64,000 nt of DNA from Pseudomonas putida (GTDB taxonomy: Bacteria; Pseudomonadota; Gammaproteobacteria; Pseudomonadales; Pseudomonadaceae). Location of the stretch: assembly GCF_028682395.1 (NCBI RefSeq), contig NZ_JANHLC010000002.1, forward strand, positions 558,001 through 622,000, in the 5' to 3' direction. Each line of letters opens with the position of its first letter. Within the stretch, counting starts at the first letter, position 1. The translations under genes were made by a program, and so were the position numbers. Shown here in pieces: positions 20,101-27,249 of the stretch. The notes below the pieces were generated by a model, which did no database searches, was not told the DNA's origin, and saw nothing but the letters and a program-made list of their open reading frames with translations.

Positions 20101-20788
20101 CAGCTCCTTTGGTGCCGGCGGCGCCAATGCCCACCTGCTGCTCGAAGATGCCCGGCCACAACCGACAACCCCAGCCACCGGCGCCCAGGCGTTTGTATTC
20201 AGCGCTCGCAGCACCGGGCAACTGCGCGGTTATCTGCAGCGCTTTGTCGACTGCCTGGAGCATGAACGCGCCCTGGCCCCCGAGCACCCGGCCCAGTACC
20301 TGGGCCTGCGCCGCTACACCACCCTGGATGTCGCCCGCACCCTGCTGGACGGCCGCCAGTGTTTTGATGAAGCCCGCCTGGCAGTGATCGCCACAGATTT
20401 CGACGACCTGCGCCAACAGGTGGGCCAGTGGCTGATGAGCCCGTCGACTACCGACACCCGGGTGCTGCTCAGCGGGCCCAAGCCGGCGGCCAAAGACCAG
20501 ACGCTGGCCCAGGCCTGGCTGGCGTACGGCGCGCCACAAAGCCTGCCGAGCGCCAGCCTGGCCTGGCGCAAAGTACCTCTGCCCGGCTACGAGTTTCTGC
20601 GTCGACGGTACTGGATCAGCTCGTCACCGAGCATGACCGGCGCACCGCCCCCTGCGCCCCCGTCAGCCGCGCCATTGACCACGTCATCGGCAGTGCCCAC
20701 GGCAACGCCCCAGGACATTCTCGACCGCCTGGCGCGGCGCGAAATCAGCCAGGAGCAGGCGCGCGACCTACTCCGTTCGATGCTCTGA
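14129..20788 (+). CDS. Trans-AT type I polyketide synthase, ACP-KS-DH-KR-ACP-KS
   Basis: The 2219-residue protein (numbered from the ATG at 14129, which has AAGGA 6 nt upstream; the ATG at 14123 is too close to it) has these domains. An N-terminal ACP has Ser45 in GLTSLA, with Thr where Asp is usual. KS1 has Cys303 (DTACSSS), His438 (HGTGT) and His477 (NFGHLE). DH has His732 in HQVQGQPVLP and Asp896 in LLDAVLQ. KR has GGLGAVG, Ser1338 and Tyr1351. A second ACP has Ser1502 in GLDSI. KS2 has Cys1752, His1887 and His1927. A short C-terminal docking-like helix (ILDRLARREISQEQARDLL) ends the protein. No AT is embedded, so malonyl units must come from the separate AT gene downstream. The N-terminal ACP could receive a fatty acyl starter. 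KS2 ends the chain, so its partner ACP must lie on another protein, giving a split module typical of trans-AT systems. Confidence 0.95.
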   Translation: MLDTEDELSRAALMDLVRQLLHQATGVELHVLQNEATFQEIGLTSLAILNFNELIQPIFANLNKTLLFDCRCIRDVATHLLREHPKASAHYLQDRAPTEPTTPAAADTWPLITALAPHDDNHTPTDIAIVGLHGRFPGANTLDELWQNLLASVDSVGEIPVERWPLEGFFEAGTDSRNSGLSYAKWGGFLQNIDQFDAQFFAIPPREAACLDPQERLFLECAWHALEDSGHLGERSQLLRHANGALDIGVFVGITSNTYPLLGPALWQAGQTAIPNGLPWSVANRVSFALDLCGPSLAVDTACSSSLTALHLAIDSLRKGECRAALVGAVNLYTHPAKYVQLCQQHMLSPSGRCHTFGSAADGFVPGEGVAALVLKPLARAQRDGDRILAVLKGSAVNHGGRTNGYTVPSASSQAALIEQALADARVPAASISYIEAHGTGTRLGDPIELQGLKQALGGADATTACHIGSIKANFGHLEAAAGMASLSKVVLQLQHRRLAPSLHAQTLNPDAGLEHSHLQVVRAARDWTAEAGVRRAGISSFGAGGANAHVIVEQAPDRAPQAGSAGVAVYPLSARTETQLREQARALLQWLQRHPGESARQLAYTLQCCRPAFEYRFALAAGDLSQLQAGLKGFLQPAPSSTPIGYQGRLLTSGAVSSELDSTDPEQLAVAWVEGRLGTWSRFWPQPPSPLAAPLYPFVADRHALPRIDPVTTGSSTRLQLDARQFFLRDHQVQGQPVLPAAAYLDFCYNEARRQGLELPLELHKLTWASPIRFEPGQVRTVECRSERLEQGLRLEFQPLPASEASPSFRGDCRAAPAPATNLPSLARVHSECPDALALDTLYPTLERLGIAYGPTFRCLAGAWLGEAQALTEVRWRAEQRLGEPLSALDPALLDAVLQSAFVTAVRGNSQVDATFVPYTCQSLRCYGPLTEHCFVHVRARPSQASRMHLYDFQVFAASGQLLMAIEAFAFREYRVEPETAVHLLEPYWQPQPAAPVHAASTPTTLVLCSDPQAFAQLPAPLRDSAWQLLAAPQFRYQSPRTVEADLGDPRHIELLLRLLTTEQLTPERLLLDLREIDAEDGALGEGLEAALTSAELLRQLCQGQKTPHLHIQVLLHPGPVSALEGLLRSVVQEIPSLSASLIETSAHPDAAEREALARELLAIVQPGVSRVSLARGERHVASLRFVTPQPTVTPAQWASGDVLVISGGLGAVGRALGEALAKIGGLRLALLGRRTAEEDAAQWLAQLKHWGAADAGYWQADCADANAVHTALVDIRQRLGGCHGVIHCAGVLQDGFFLRQPAAERESVLRGKTLAALHLDQATASDPLKLFMVCSSLAGVYGNVGQSTYALANAWLDRFMQARQQRCTDGQRHGRSLSIAWPLWQTEHGMQAPEPVRQWLTRHGLALLPSNQAVATFLHCLTLPQVVLIPVCGKRDAVARLFGIEAVSPTTVETPQVPPQGATDSPSLLDYLTRQLAEVTATALDKVDPDTSLEVFGLDSILVMELNGRLEQHFPSLSKTVLFEVRSLRELAALLSTEHPDDVARLVPSTVAEPQPEAPSPGLELHTTSPILHPDADGQRQDIAIIGLAGRYPGARDAQALWQHLAAGDDLISEVTSRWEQPDGNDRLYARWGGLVDDFDCFDPLFFGISPRDAERMDPQERLFLQTAWHAVEDAGYTPQTLSGPRQPGVDRRRVAVVAGVMYGEYQFYGASSWPQRPATLSNSSYASIANRVSFCLDLEGPSFAIDSMCSSSLTSLHLACDLIRSGSCELALAGGVNLSLHPYKYRMLCELNFASTQGQCRSFGADGDGYVPGEGVGVVLLKPLSQALRDGDHIHGVIRGSELNHGGRTSGYTVPNADAQAQVIGRALRRSGLPATRLGYIEAHGTGTSLGDPIEIRGLGKALAAQVPADWQCPIGSIKANIGHLESAAGMAALTKVLLQFKHRQLAPSIHAQPLNPNIDFSKTPFVVQQRLAAWPEPADGLPRVAAISSFGAGGANAHLLLEDARPQPTTPATGAQAFVFSARSTGQLRGYLQRFVDCLEHERALAPEHPAQYLGLRRYTTLDVARTLLDGRQCFDEARLAVIATDFDDLRQQVGQWLMSPSTTDTRVLLSGPKPAAKDQTLAQAWLAYGAPQSLPSASLAWRKVPLPGYEFLRRRYWISSSPSMTGAPPPAPPSAAPLTTSSAVPTATPQDILDRLARREISQEQARDLLRSML

Positions 20789-20830
20789 ATCCGGTACCCG
20801 CCACCTTCAACTTTTACAGGGAGTCATGCA

Positions 20831-22150
20831 ATGAAGCAGCAGCCAACGATCGCCATTATCGGCGCAGGGGCCAGCGGCATCGGTGTCGCCAAGGCCCTTA
20901 GCGAGATTGGCGTGGCCTTTGAAATGATCGAAGCCACCGCGCGTTTCGGCGGGAACTGGCAGCCCGACGGTCCGGCTTCAAAAATGTATGAAGCTGTGCA
21001 CCTGATCAGCACCAAACGCAACACCCAGTTGCCCGACTTCCCGATGCCCCAGGAGTATCCCGACTACCCACGGCACAACCAGGTCTTCGACTACCTGGCC
21101 CAACTGGCCCTGCACTTGCAACTGGATCGGCATACCCGTTTCAACACCCGCGTCACCCGGATGGACAAGACGCCAGAAGGCTGGCTGCTGCACTTGGACG
21201 ATGGCAGCCAGGCACGCTATGAAGTGGTCGTGGTGTGCAATGGCCTGCTGGGTAAACCAAAAATCCCCCAGTACCCGGGCACCTTCAGCGGCGCCACCCT
21301 GCATGCCAGCCAGTACCGTTGCTCAGAGGAGTTTCGCGGCAAGCGGGTGCTGGTGGTCGGCGGTGGCAACTCCGGCTGCGACATCGCTGTCGACGCCGCG
21401 CAGACCGCCCGCCGCGCACTGCACTCAACCCGGCGGGGCTATCACTACATGCCCAAATTCATTGATGGCCAGCCGACCCAGGAATGGCTGATGGACCAAG
21501 CGCCCAAGTTCGCCGACGAAGACCAGTACTGGGCCCATGTCGAGCGCAGCTTCAAGTTCGCCGGCTATGACGGCTGTGACTACGGCCTGCCGGCGCCGGA
21601 CCACGACATCCGCGAATGCCACCCGATCCTCAACTCGCAGATTCTCTACTACATCGGCCATGGCGATGTGCAGGCCAAACCCGATATCAGCCACTTCGAC
21701 GGCCAGCAGGTGCACTTTACCGATGGTAGTGTGGAAACCCTCGACCTGATCGTCTGGGCCACCGGCTATGACATCGACCTGTCCTTCCTGCCGCTGGACA
21801 CCTACGACTGGAAACGCGACTTCGATTCGCTGTTCCTGCGCATGCTGCCGGCCAGCCATGATGACCTGCTGTTCGTCGGCTATCTCAATACCCCTTCGGG
21901 CATTGGCAACCTGGCCAATATGACCGGTCGCTTCGTGGCCGCCTATATCCAGGCTCGCGCCCTGCGCAGCCCGGCCTGGCACACCGTGCAGCAGATCAAG
22001 CTGCAACCAAAGATGCTCGACCTCGGCCAGCAGCGTTTTATGCAGACCCAACGGCATGCCCATGAGGTCGACCTGTGGAAATTCGTCAAGGCGATCAACT
22101 ACCTGACCGCGCAGCTCAAGCCTGCGCAGACCTTTTCCCAGAGCGCCTGA
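20831..22150 (+). CDS. Flavin-containing monooxygenase (FMO type), PKS tailoring
   Basis: The 439-residue protein has an N-terminal FAD site (IAIIGAGASGIGVAKAL), an FMO fingerprint that matches F-x-G-x(3)-H-x(3)-Y exactly (FSGATLHASQYR), an NADPH site (VVGGGNSGCDIAVDAA) and the late ATGY motif (IVWATGYDID). The Tyr at the end of the fingerprint points to the classical FMO group rather than typical Baeyer-Villiger enzymes, which usually have Trp there. Such enzymes oxygenate N, S or activated carbonyl carbons using NADPH and O2. It starts 42 nt after the PKS stop with a GGGAG site, so it is in the same operon. The substrate is probably an ACP-bound intermediate or the released product, but the sequence does not show which. 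Confidence 0.9.
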   Translation: MKQQPTIAIIGAGASGIGVAKALSEIGVAFEMIEATARFGGNWQPDGPASKMYEAVHLISTKRNTQLPDFPMPQEYPDYPRHNQVFDYLAQLALHLQLDRHTRFNTRVTRMDKTPEGWLLHLDDGSQARYEVVVVCNGLLGKPKIPQYPGTFSGATLHASQYRCSEEFRGKRVLVVGGGNSGCDIAVDAAQTARRALHSTRRGYHYMPKFIDGQPTQEWLMDQAPKFADEDQYWAHVERSFKFAGYDGCDYGLPAPDHDIRECHPILNSQILYYIGHGDVQAKPDISHFDGQQVHFTDGSVETLDLIVWATGYDIDLSFLPLDTYDWKRDFDSLFLRMLPASHDDLLFVGYLNTPSGIGNLANMTGRFVAAYIQARALRSPAWHTVQQIKLQPKMLDLGQQRFMQTQRHAHEVDLWKFVKAINYLTAQLKPAQTFSQSA

Positions 22151-22177
22151 TCCGCGACCTCACGCCGAGAGCCCACC

Positions 22178-25100
22178 ATGAACTCATCCACCCAATTGCC
22201 CCTCGCCCGTGAACCGGGCACCCGCGCGCTCAGTGCCAGCCAGGCCCTGCAAATGCTCGATAGCCTCGACACGGCACCTCCCGCGCTGGAGCAACGCCTG
22301 CTGGACGATCTGCGCCAACTGCTGACGGACATTCTGAAGATCGATCCCGAAGACTTCTCTGCAACCCGCGCCTTGATGGACTACGGCCTGGACTCCATCG
22401 CCTCGACGGAAATCGGCACGGTGTTTACCGAGCGCTTTGGCATCAACGTACCGCCGACGGTGTTCTTCGAATTCCAGAACCTGCACAACTTCTGCGGTTA
22501 TCTGCTGGCCAACCATCACGCGCAATTGCTTGAGCATTACGGCCAGGCTCCAGTCGCCCGGCCGGCCACGGTCGAGGTTACGGCTACGGCGCCAGTCGCC
22601 GTGCAACCGGCCCCCTCTGCCCCAGTGGCCCCAGTGGCAGCAAGCCCCGTACCTGCGGTTGCCGTGATGCCAGCACCCGTCAACGCCCCCGCCTCGGCGC
22701 TTCCCGGTGCCACTGCCCTGAGCATTGAAGCGCTGTGGCAACACCATCAGAGCGTGGCGCCCGCTCGCCCCACCGCACTCGATAGCCCAAGCGGCGAACC
22801 GAGCCAGCAATTGCTCGACGAACAGCTGCAGATCTCCCGTCAGGCCTGCCTGGTGCACATTCGTCGGCCCCAGGGCGCACGCCTGGAATGCGCCACCTAC
22901 GGCAGTGGCACACCGCTGTTGCTGCTGGGCGGTCTGGTGATGCAGTACGACGTGATGTGGCGCCTGCAAATGCAGGCCCTGGGCGACAACCACCGGCTGA
23001 TCATGTTTCACATGCCAGGCTGCGGCGACGCTGAACTGCCCGAATCCCTGGCCATCGGCAATCTGGTGGACGACCTCGCGGTGGTGCTCGATCAATTGGG
23101 CATCAACCAGCCCATCCCGGTGATCGGCTACTCCTTTGGCGGCGTGCTCGCCCAGGCCTTTGCCCTGGCCTATCCACAACGCTGCGCGGGCTTGTGCATC
23201 ACCGTCAGCTCGCCCTTCGGCGAAGGTGCATCGAACTTCCCGGCGCTGATGGCCGAACTGCAGAAAAGCCCCCGCTTCATGACCCTCAATCGCAACTGGA
23301 ACATGCCCGCGCTGCCGGCTTACCAGCAGGTCATCGGCGATCTGGACCTGCGCTCGCGCCTGGCGAGCCTGCAACTGCCCTGCCGGATTATTTGCGGCAG
23401 CGAGGATGCCTATCAACCGCCGGCCTACTCGGCTTTGATTGCCAAGGCCGTGCCTCATGCCGAGCTGATCGAGATCGAGGGCGCCGGGCACTTGCTCGGG
23501 TTTACCCATCACCAGCGCTACAACCAGTTGCTGCTGGAGTTTGTGCAAAGCCTGTCGACCGCCGAACGGCCGCAGGCCACTGCGCGCCCACCCGTGTTCC
23601 TGCCTGCCACCGCGCACACCCTGGAAAATCTGGAAGCCTACTTGCGTCATGGCGAACAGGGCCATTGCGCGATCCTGTCGGCGCCGGCGGCGCAAACCGC
23701 GCTGCTGCTCAACCACCTGAGCAAACGCGGCAAACGGGAGCCCGCCGATTACCGCAGCTATTTCATGACGTCCCTGGAGGAGTCCCTGGACGCCGCCCTG
23801 CGCCTGGCCCGCCACCATGCGCGCAACCGCACTCCCGACGGCCAGGGCGAGTTGCTGCTGATTGATGACAGCGGCTACTGGGCCCGCTATTTCGACCCGC
23901 TGCAGCGAGCCGATGCCAGCGCCCTGGTGCCGGGTGTCCGGGTCGTTGCCAGCCTCGGCGAGGCTTGCGCCTACCAGCGCCAGAGCGGCCCGCAGCAACT
24001 GGCGGCAGTGGCCTGCATCCAGGCTGCCGACGCCAGCCCGGCCGCCTGCGATGCCTGGATCGCGGGGCTGGCGGGCAGCGGTATTCTCAGCGTGGTTGTC
24101 GAGCATTGCCGACAGGCCGATAACTGGCCACTGCTGGCCCTGCGCGAAAGCCCTGACCTGGTGGTCTTCGGTGAAGGTTTGAGTGGCTTCCAGACGCCGC
24201 TGGGCGCCTGCCTGGTGCACGAGCGTGTAAAGAACCCCTGGCTGATGACGCCGAATGAAAGCTATGTACGCCATGTCATGAGCAACTTCGGCCTGCCGTT
24301 CAAACTGGCGTTCGAGCACCTGATGACGCAGTTCGCTCCCGGGCTGGATGCCGCCGAACAACGACAACTGCGCCAGATTGCCAGCAGCAGCGAGGCGACT
24401 TATCAGGCGCACCTGCGCTACGGCAACAGCGGTTACGCGAAAATCGCCCGCATGCACGGTTTCGATGGGCGCTTCTACGAAGCCCGGGGCGTGCGTTCAC
24501 GCCTGATTGAGGACGGCCGGCCATCCCGGGAAATCATCGACTGCTTCGTCAATGTCGGGACCTGCCCGCGCGGTCTGAACCCCCTGGATGTCATTGACCA
24601 GGTGGCGCGCCAGCACGATAACCGACGCGATTACTGGGGCGAACTGCAGAGCCTGCTGCAGGCCAGAACCGGCCTGCCTCTGGCGCTGCCCGCCTCAAGC
24701 AACGTCACGGGGGTGGAGGCGGCCCTGACGCTCGGCCTGCTGGCGGCACCGGGGGCGCGACGCAAGCTGTTGTGCTTCAGCGGCGGCCTGGGGTTTTCCA
24801 TGGTCAGTGCAGCGTCTTCGCACAGCCTGGACTTCGATGCCTTCCGTACGCCCTTCGAGCCGCTTCACGCCCATACGGTCTTTATCGACCCACTGGCCAG
24901 CGATGCCGAGGCACAGTTGCTCGGTCATCTGCAGAGCGGCGAAATCGCGATGGTCTGGTTCGAAACCATCCAGGTCGATGCCAACGCTTCACGCCCGATC
25001 CCCGCGCCGCTGATCAGCCTGATCGAGCGCCATCGCGAGACCGGCGGCTACCTGGTTGGCATCGACGAAACCCAGACCAGCCTGGTGACCGGGCGCTTCC

Positions 25101-25753
25101 TGCACAGCCAGGCCCAGGTCCCTCGTCCGGATATTGTCGTCCTGGGCAGCGCCCTGTGCGACAGCCTGCTCCCCATGGGCGTGGTGCTCTACCACGAAAC
25201 CCTGGCGCAACGGGCCGCGCAGCGCCATCCGCAGCGCCTGGCCGATCTGCAAGCGCGCGGCATTTCCCAACTGAGCGCACACCTGGCACTCAATTGCCTG
25301 CAAGCCCTGGAGCGTGACGGAGCGCTGGAGCAGACGCGGGTTCAAGGCGACTACTTCCAACAGCGCCTGCTGGAGGTGCAACGCGACTTCCCGCAGATTC
25401 GCGAGGTCCGCGCCGAAGGTTTGATGCTCACCATCGAACTCGAACTGGGTGGAACCCCGGCCTTTATCGAGCGCAGCTTCGGCTACCTGCTCTGGGGCAG
25501 CATGCTGCGTGATCCGGCAGGCGGCGTGGCCGCTGCCGTCTGCCCGATCTACAACAACTGCCTGCGTTACCTGCCGCCGTTGAACATCGACCGCGAAGCC
25601 ATTGACCTCATCATCGCGAACCTGCGCCGTGCCCTGGCCCTGGGCATCGATGGCGTGCTGCAGGACTGTGCCGAACACAACCTGCGTCTGGGAGATACCC
25701 GCACCGCCGGATTTCTGTCGAGCCTGATCAAAAAAAAAGGACTGAACCTGTGA
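22178..25753 (+). CDS. ACP - alpha/beta hydrolase - tandem aminotransferase-like fusion (both PLP lysines missing)
   Basis: The 1191-residue fusion begins with an ACP (about 35-115; Ser73 in GLDSI), then an Ala/Pro/Val-rich linker (about 125-185). An alpha/beta hydrolase follows (about 225-465), with nucleophile Ser319 in GYSFGG, an acid in GSEDAY and a His in GAGHLLG. Two fold-type I, class III aminotransferase-like regions complete it. In the first (about 490-740) the usual PDxxxxGK site reads PDLVVFGEGL, putting Glu666 at the lysine position. In the second (about 745-1175) DETQT (Asp963) and a GRF segment are kept, but the lysine position reads PDIVVLGSAL, Ser991. Neither copy therefore seems able to form the internal aldimine. 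The ACP probably serves KS2 of the preceding PKS. The hydrolase might release or edit the chain, while the aminotransferase-like part may bind substrate or PLP without transamination. It lies 27 nt after the first FMO gene. Confidence 0.88.
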   Translation: MNSSTQLPLAREPGTRALSASQALQMLDSLDTAPPALEQRLLDDLRQLLTDILKIDPEDFSATRALMDYGLDSIASTEIGTVFTERFGINVPPTVFFEFQNLHNFCGYLLANHHAQLLEHYGQAPVARPATVEVTATAPVAVQPAPSAPVAPVAASPVPAVAVMPAPVNAPASALPGATALSIEALWQHHQSVAPARPTALDSPSGEPSQQLLDEQLQISRQACLVHIRRPQGARLECATYGSGTPLLLLGGLVMQYDVMWRLQMQALGDNHRLIMFHMPGCGDAELPESLAIGNLVDDLAVVLDQLGINQPIPVIGYSFGGVLAQAFALAYPQRCAGLCITVSSPFGEGASNFPALMAELQKSPRFMTLNRNWNMPALPAYQQVIGDLDLRSRLASLQLPCRIICGSEDAYQPPAYSALIAKAVPHAELIEIEGAGHLLGFTHHQRYNQLLLEFVQSLSTAERPQATARPPVFLPATAHTLENLEAYLRHGEQGHCAILSAPAAQTALLLNHLSKRGKREPADYRSYFMTSLEESLDAALRLARHHARNRTPDGQGELLLIDDSGYWARYFDPLQRADASALVPGVRVVASLGEACAYQRQSGPQQLAAVACIQAADASPAACDAWIAGLAGSGILSVVVEHCRQADNWPLLALRESPDLVVFGEGLSGFQTPLGACLVHERVKNPWLMTPNESYVRHVMSNFGLPFKLAFEHLMTQFAPGLDAAEQRQLRQIASSSEATYQAHLRYGNSGYAKIARMHGFDGRFYEARGVRSRLIEDGRPSREIIDCFVNVGTCPRGLNPLDVIDQVARQHDNRRDYWGELQSLLQARTGLPLALPASSNVTGVEAALTLGLLAAPGARRKLLCFSGGLGFSMVSAASSHSLDFDAFRTPFEPLHAHTVFIDPLASDAEAQLLGHLQSGEIAMVWFETIQVDANASRPIPAPLISLIERHRETGGYLVGIDETQTSLVTGRFLHSQAQVPRPDIVVLGSALCDSLLPMGVVLYHETLAQRAAQRHPQRLADLQARGISQLSAHLALNCLQALERDGALEQTRVQGDYFQQRLLEVQRDFPQIREVRAEGLMLTIELELGGTPAFIERSFGYLLWGSMLRDPAGGVAAAVCPIYNNCLRYLPPLNIDREAIDLIIANLRRALALGIDGVLQDCAEHNLRLGDTRTAGFLSSLIKKKGLNL

Positions 25754-27249
25754 CTGAGCACACTCGCGTCAACTCGCCAAGCCACGCCTCTTCGACGGTG
25801 GCCGCTATTCGTCCGCTAACGGGCTCTGGCCCGCGGGTCTGCATCATCGGTGCCGGGGTCGGCGGGCTGTGCATGGCCCGCGCCCTCAAGCGCAAGGGCA
25901 TGGCGTTCGACTGCTTCGACAAGCGTGAGCGCATTGGCGGCATCTGGGCTTTCGACCATACGGGCCAGCACACCTCGGTGTGGCACAGCATGAACATGAA
26001 CACGCCCAAGGGCCTGTACCAGTTCAGCGATTTCCCCATGCCGCAGCACTACCCAGACTTTCCCTCACACCGCCAGGTCCACGCGTACCTCGACAGCTTT
26101 GTCGAGCATTTCGAATTGCGCGACGCCATCCACCTCGACTGCCCGGTGGAACACACCGAACGTCTGCCGGATGGCGTCTGGCAGGTCACCCTGGGCTCCG
26201 GCGAAGTGCGGCACTACGACGCCCTGGTTGTCGCCAACGGCCATCACAACACGCCAAACCTGCCAGACTACGCGGCCCAGTCCGAGATCGACAGCATCCA
26301 TTCCCAGCAGTACCGCTATCGCCATCCCTATCAGGACAAGGCGGTGATGGTCGTCGGTGTCGGCAACAGCGGCGCGCAGATCGCCGTGGATGTCAGCCAC
26401 GACGCGCGCATGACCTACCTGTCGCTACGCCGTGGCGTCTATGTGCTGCCGCACTACCTGTTCGGCGCCCGCATCGACAAGGTGCTGGGGCGCCTGAACG
26501 ACTGGTGGGTGAAAAAGCTCCTGCCCTTCCCGCTTCACGGCCTGATGTTCACCGGGCTATACAACCTGTTGATTGCCAAGCGCAAGCAAATGGGCATGCC
26601 TAAGCCCGACCACTTGATGATGTCGAGCCTGCCAACTCTCTCCGAAAACTTCGCCAACCGGGTAGGCGACGGCAAGTTGAAAATCGTACCGCAGGTGCAG
26701 CGGATCGACGGCAAAACCGTGCATTTTGTCGATGGCACCTGCCTGGATGTCGATTCGGTGATCTATGCCACCGGCTACCACACGGACTTCCCGTTCCTGG
26801 CGCAAAGCCTGTTGCAGATCAAGGAAAACCGCATCCCGCTGTTCCAGCGGATCTTCCTGCCCGACGTCGAAAACATGGCATTTATCGGCGTGTTCCAGGC
26901 CGTGACCTGGGGCTTTCTCGACATGATGGAACGCCAGGCCGAACTGGCTGCTGACTATTTTGCCGGCGAGTATCAGCGCCCATCCGCCGAGATCGAACGC
27001 CAGCAGATTGCCGCCGAGCGCAAGGTCATCGACCGCGAGTTTCTCGCCACCCCACGCAACCACTACGAAATGCATGGCCCAACCTATATGCACGCACTGG
27101 CCAGGGAACTGCGTCTGGGTCGCCAGCGTGCCCAAGCCGGTGAACACCAAGGACCGCTGCACAGCCGCGCCCACGGCTACGACACTCACACCGCCCTACA
27201 CCCAACCAAGACCGCCGATGCCCTGGAGCCTGTCCCATGCCAGTCGTGA
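25750..27249 (+). CDS. Second flavin-containing monooxygenase of the PKS cluster
   Basis: This 499-residue protein starts at a GTG that overlaps the preceding stop (GTGA). It has a FAD site (VCIIGAGVGGLCMARAL), an NADPH site (VMVVGVGNSGAQIAVDVS) and an ATGY motif (VIYATGYHTDF). The FMO fingerprint is incomplete: the segment SEIDSIHSQQY keeps the His and Tyr but has Ser and Ile where Phe and Gly are expected. It is clearly a relative of the 439-residue enzyme two genes upstream but is longer and diverged. Two FMOs in one short pathway suggest two oxygenations, or one oxygenase and one partner with altered chemistry. Its 3' end overlaps the next KS gene by 13 nt, so translation is coupled. Confidence 0.88.
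   Translation: MTEHTRVNSPSHASSTVAAIRPLTGSGPRVCIIGAGVGGLCMARALKRKGMAFDCFDKRERIGGIWAFDHTGQHTSVWHSMNMNTPKGLYQFSDFPMPQHYPDFPSHRQVHAYLDSFVEHFELRDAIHLDCPVEHTERLPDGVWQVTLGSGEVRHYDALVVANGHHNTPNLPDYAAQSEIDSIHSQQYRYRHPYQDKAVMVVGVGNSGAQIAVDVSHDARMTYLSLRRGVYVLPHYLFGARIDKVLGRLNDWWVKKLLPFPLHGLMFTGLYNLLIAKRKQMGMPKPDHLMMSSLPTLSENFANRVGDGKLKIVPQVQRIDGKTVHFVDGTCLDVDSVIYATGYHTDFPFLAQSLLQIKENRIPLFQRIFLPDVENMAFIGVFQAVTWGFLDMMERQAELAADYFAGEYQRPSAEIERQQIAAERKVIDREFLATPRNHYEMHGPTYMHALARELRLGRQRAQAGEHQGPLHSRAHGYDTHTALHPTKTADALEPVPCQS

Noticed and set aside
19082..20539. 485-codon minus-strand frame inside the PKS gene
   Set aside because: Antisense to the second KS domain; composition is repetitive and without motifs.
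20831..22150. Baeyer-Villiger monooxygenase assignment
   Set aside because: The fingerprint ends in Tyr rather than the Trp usual for Baeyer-Villiger enzymes, so the more general FMO label is used.
22184..24457. 757-codon open frame on the minus strand
   Set aside because: It lies wholly opposite the 1191-residue fusion gene, whose protein has clear ACP and hydrolase motifs. The minus frame has no recognisable domain and is a product of GC-rich third positions.
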